From: Campylobacterales bacterium
GTDB lineage: Bacteria > Campylobacterota > Campylobacteria > Campylobacterales > Arcobacteraceae
DNA: 8,285 nucleotides
Direction of reading: 5' to 3'
Assembly: GCA_027064245.1 (NCBI GenBank)
Contig: JAMOPZ010000405.1
Coordinates: 1-8,285, forward strand
Shown here: positions 6,666 to 8,285 of the stretch, piece by piece
How the letters are laid out: each line of letters starts with the position of its first letter
Position numbering within the stretch: position 1 is the first letter of the stretch
Program-made: the position numbers and the translations under genes
The notes under the pieces: model-generated
What the model saw: only the letters and a program-made list of their open reading frames with translations
What the model was told of the DNA's origin: nothing
Databases searched by the model: none

Positions 6666-6837
6666 TTTCCTACCATGAGGACTTAATTTCCCATAAGGAG
6701 GACTAAGTACTTCCCATAACGAGGACTTAATTTCCTATAATGAGGATAGATTTCCTAAAACGAGGACTTTACTTATTGTCTATATTTCATAAGTGTAGTA
6801 ATTTACTAAATAAATAATAAGTTTCCCATAATGAGGA
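6666..6837 (+). repeat. direct iteron array (six copies) downstream of rep
   Basis: Sixteen-bp units start at 6666, 6687, 6710, 6731, 6751 and 6822, for example TTTCCTATAATGAGGA at 6731 and TTTCCCATAATGAGGA at 6822. The first five are 20-23 bp apart, about two helical turns. The sixth is separated by about 55 bp of AT-rich DNA. Most copies continue with CT. The invariant parts are TTCC (5' side) and GAGGA (3' side); the middle is A/T-rich and variable. Confidence 0.92.
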
Positions 6838-6849
6838 GAGAATAATGCA

Positions 6850-6878
6850 ATATATATAATAAAATCAATTATATATAT
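6850..6878. repeat. AT-only inverted repeat between opposing iteron arrays
   Basis: ATATATATAAT (6850-6860) and ATTATATATAT (6868-6878) are perfect 11-bp inverted arms around the 7-bp spacer AAAATCA. It lies at the turning point between direct and inverted iterons. It may be the DNA unwinding element or a cruciform-prone site; alternating AT runs also form such dyads by chance. Confidence 0.6.
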
Positions 6879-6885
6879 AGATAAG

Positions 6886-6993
6886 TCCTCAGTTTAGGAA
6901 ATTATTATATACTTAGTCCTCAATATAGGAAATAATAATTAAAAAGTCCTCATTATGGGAAATTACTATATAAATAGTCTTCAACATGGAAAA
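6886..6993 (-). repeat. inverted iteron array (four copies, last degenerate)
   Basis: Read on the - strand, the same 16-bp unit occurs at 6886-6901, 6917-6932, 6947-6962 and, with several changes, 6978-6993 (TCTTCAACATGGAAAA on +). The spacing is 30-31 bp, three helical turns, in contrast to 20-23 bp in the direct arrays. The three good copies are each preceded on + by AG, matching the CT that follows most direct copies. Confidence 0.88.
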
Positions 6994-7016
6994 TATTTTA
7001 TTAGAATGACTTAGAA

Positions 7017-7730
7017 CTACTCAACAACCCAAACATCTCCAAATACATTAGTAGCTTCTGATAAGAACTTATCTAACTTATTATTAGATCTAAATTCTGG
7101 TTTTATATAATAAATTACATTTGGCATTTTAATGCTAAGGTGTTTTTTATATTTTTGGTTATTGTTTAGAGTAAAGTGTATAGTTCCATAATTGTGTGCT
7201 CTATATTTAGAACATATTCTAATGTCTGAATAATCACTAAAATTATTCTTAATTTTAGTACATTCTATTTTAGCTTCTTTTATACGAGCCTCTATAAGCG
7301 CTTTTTGTTCTCTGATGAATACTTCTGTAGCGTTCTCTGCTTTATCGAGCTCCTCAAATGAGTGCAATTTATAACTATTAGCCCATACCGCCAGTTCTTC
7401 TTCTAATCTATGTTGAACTTTTATTGGATCATTAACTTGTTTCCATTTTTTTTCTATATGTATATGGTATTGTTTAGCTACATTATCAGGATTAATAAAC
7501 TTAACTATTTTATTAAAACCATATTTTTTAATAGTAATTTCATTATCTTCAAATTGTAATTCTAGTTTTAATTTTAAAAAGGTAAGTTTATCATTTAATA
7601 ATTTATTAGCTTCATAGAGTAGGGCAGGTTCTAAATCATTGTCTGTTTTTATACTTTGAGGTGTGTATGAAGATAGCAGTAATAATACTTCTTCTTTAAT
7701 TGATTCATGTAAGTTTTGGTACTTACCCAT
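7017..7730 (-). CDS. unknown protein, 237 aa, origin-linked
   Basis: I do not recognise a family. The product is soluble-looking, with no signal peptide or membrane segment, and Lys/Glu/Asn-rich. Residues about 105-165 (from QHRLEEELAVWANSY to ARIKEAKIECTKIKNN) are predicted long charged helices, possibly coiled coil. The C-terminal 70 residues look beta-rich and basic (IHFTLNNNQKYKKHLSIKMPNVIYYI). The ATG at 7730 is supported by GAGGAG 7 nt upstream, which is part of an iteron. It is read towards the origin and ends about 24 bp from the last inverted iteron. Placement suggests a replication- or copy-control-associated plasmid gene, under Rep influence; this is inference. Composition matches rep and parAB, so it belongs to the backbone. 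Confidence 0.8.
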   Translation of the reverse strand: MGKYQNLHESIKEEVLLLLSSYTPQSIKTDNDLEPALLYEANKLLNDKLTFLKLKLELQFEDNEITIKKYGFNKIVKFINPDNVAKQYHIHIEKKWKQVNDPIKVQHRLEEELAVWANSYKLHSFEELDKAENATEVFIREQKALIEARIKEAKIECTKIKNNFSDYSDIRICSKYRAHNYGTIHFTLNNNQKYKKHLSIKMPNVIYYIKPEFRSNNKLDKFLSEATNVFGDVWVVE

Positions 7731-7736
7731 AAGTAC

Positions 7737-7752
7737 TCCTCAAGATAGGAAA
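7737..7752 (-). promoter_or_regulatory. isolated iteron overlapping the ribosome binding site of the 237-aa gene
   Basis: On the - strand this reads TTTCCTATCTTGAGGA, a good match to the iteron consensus, lying about 740 bp from the nearest other copy. Its 3' GAGGA, with the next G, gives the Shine-Dalgarno GAGGAG placed 7 nt before the ATG at 7730. The site could let Rep control expression of the downstream gene. Confidence 0.8.
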
Positions 7753-7759
7753 TTTTATA

Positions 7760-7778
7760 AATACTAATAACTAGTATT
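7760..7778. promoter_or_regulatory. 7-bp inverted repeat in leader of the 237-aa gene
   Basis: AATACTA (7760-7766) and TAGTATT (7772-7778) flank a 5-bp spacer. It lies between the putative -10 box (7785-7790) and the iteron at 7737-7752, so it could be an operator or a weak leader hairpin. AT-rich and short, hence low confidence. Confidence 0.3.
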
Positions 7779-7784
7779 AAAACT

Positions 7785-7793
7785 AATATAGCA
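7785..7793 (-). promoter_or_regulatory. extended -10 promoter of the 237-aa gene (TGCTATATT)
   Basis: On the - strand TATGCTATATT gives an extended -10 element about 55 nt before the ATG at 7730. It shares TGCTATA with the parA promoter. The iteron 7737-7752 lies downstream of the predicted transcription start. Confidence 0.45.
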
Positions 7794-8143
7794 TAATAAT
7801 ATCAAATATTAGCCTGTAAAGCAAGTTTATTTATTGGACAAATCTTGCCTTAAATATAAATCATAGAGAGTTTGTAATAAAAGGAATATAACTTGTATAT
7901 AGGAATTATAAAGTATTTCAGTAGTGTAATTATTTAATTGATTGTTTTAGTGAGTTGGGAGGAATTATAGGTGTTTTGTAAAAAGAGGTTGGAGTAGTTA
8001 ATATAAGTGATAAGGACTATATTAGTATATATACTAAAAATATAAATAGCTATAATTCTTTATATAATTAGTTGTTAGAGATAATTCAATTATACTTGAT
8101 ATATAAGAGTTAATTTTATATATATTAAGAAAATATGTCAATT

Positions 8144-8152
8144 TGCTATATT
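8144..8152 (+). promoter_or_regulatory. extended -10 promoter of the partial gene at 8204 (TGCTATATT)
   Basis: AATTTGCTATATT is nearly identical to the parA promoter element AATTTGCTATACT. It would start transcription about 45 nt before the ATG at 8204. A second, weaker candidate (GATAAT, 8178-8183) is nearer the start codon. Confidence 0.45.
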
Positions 8153-8203
8153 TTTTATCTTCACTTTTAATTTATGAGATAATATATTTTAAGGAATATA
8201 ATT

Positions 8204-8285
8204 ATGCGAGAATGTAAAAATAATGATTTAGATGATAGTCTTGAAACATATTCTTATAAAGGTATGAAAGTTGTAATTATCACTG
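8204..8285 (+). CDS. unknown protein, 5' end only (runs off the window)
   Basis: An ATG at 8204 follows AAGGAA at suitable spacing and opens a frame of 27 codons with no stop before the window end. The visible N-terminus begins MRECKNNDLDDSLETY and continues SYKGMKVVIIT, polar then hydrophobic. No family can be recognised from this length. Upstream promoter elements support that it is a real gene. Confidence 0.6.
   Translation, partial: MRECKNNDLDDSLETYSYKGMKVVIIT

Larger units (their letters stand above)
6666..6993. other. probable origin of vegetative replication (iteron type)
   Basis: This gene-free block (within 6594-7016) holds ten of the fourteen iterons, in two facing arrays around an AT-rich dyad. 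There is a 55-bp AT-rich spacer (6767-6821) that could be the unwinding element. I found no clear DnaA box matching TTATNCACA. The location directly after a Rep_3 gene is common for such origins. The exact melting site cannot be fixed from sequence. Confidence 0.8.
7753..8203. other. AT-rich intergenic region without a convincing gene
   Basis: About 450 bp with stop codons in all frames and no ORF with both a good ribosome binding site and useful length. It holds the putative promoters of the flanking divergent genes, the dyad at 7760-7778, a bulged hairpin GCAAGTTT (7821-7828)/AAATCTTGC (7840-7848), and an 11-bp direct repeat AAGGAATATAA at 7881-7891 and 8191-8201, the latter being the ribosome binding site of the gene at 8204. 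Confidence 0.6.

Noticed and set aside
6594..7016. CRISPR array interpretation of the regular repeats
   Set aside because: The units are 16 bp with A/T-variable centres, occur in both orientations with gaps of a few to 15 bp, and flank a Rep_3 gene; they are iterons.
7893..7937. 13-codon TTG ORF after AAGGAATATAA
   Set aside because: Too short, with a weak start codon in very AT-rich DNA and no other support.

Overview
The window reads as part of a plasmid, or plasmid-derived replicon, from a member of Campylobacterota (Sulfurimonas/Sulfurovum/Arcobacter-like). The grounds are the strong AT bias, the HU protein of the kind seen in that group, and extended -10 promoters of the form TTTGCTATA(C/T)T. 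The assignment comes from sequence impression only, without a database search.

Positions 1-1617 (+ strand) hold the 3' part of a HipA-family Ser/Thr kinase gene, whose 5' end lies outside the window, followed 21 bp later by a complete NUDIX hydrolase of ADP-ribose pyrophosphatase type. Convergent to it, on the - strand from 3734 down to 1630, is an apparent operon: a 24-codon small ORF with a very good ribosome binding site, an HU-family DNA-bending protein, and a PIF1-like helicase with a C-terminal helix-turn-helix region. The helicase starts on TTG only 4 bp after the HU stop.

Positions 3835-5371 (- strand) carry parA and parB, which overlap by 8 nt. Near-identical palindromes built on TTTCGCATGCGAAA flank this pair. 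They are candidate parS sites, and each also sits in a promoter region (parA, and the HU operon). Divergent from parA is a Rep_3-type replication initiator (5580-6593, + strand).

The initiator gene is embedded in a family of 16-bp iterons, consensus TTTCCYATAANGAGGA. Three lie upstream of rep with exact 20-bp spacing and abut its -10 box. Six lie downstream in direct orientation. After an AT-rich 11-bp dyad, four more lie in inverted orientation with 30-31 bp spacing. This block (about 6666-6993) is the probable origin. A fourteenth copy lies at 7737-7752, where its conserved GAGGA forms the ribosome binding site of an unrecognised 237-aa gene (7017-7730, - strand).

From 7753 to 8203 there is AT-rich DNA with promoters but no convincing gene. 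A partial unknown CDS starts at 8204 and runs off the end. In outline: Rep and iterons drive replication and copy control, ParAB and the palindromes drive segregation, HU and the helicase may assist DNA transactions, and HipA-NUDIX may be maintenance or cargo.
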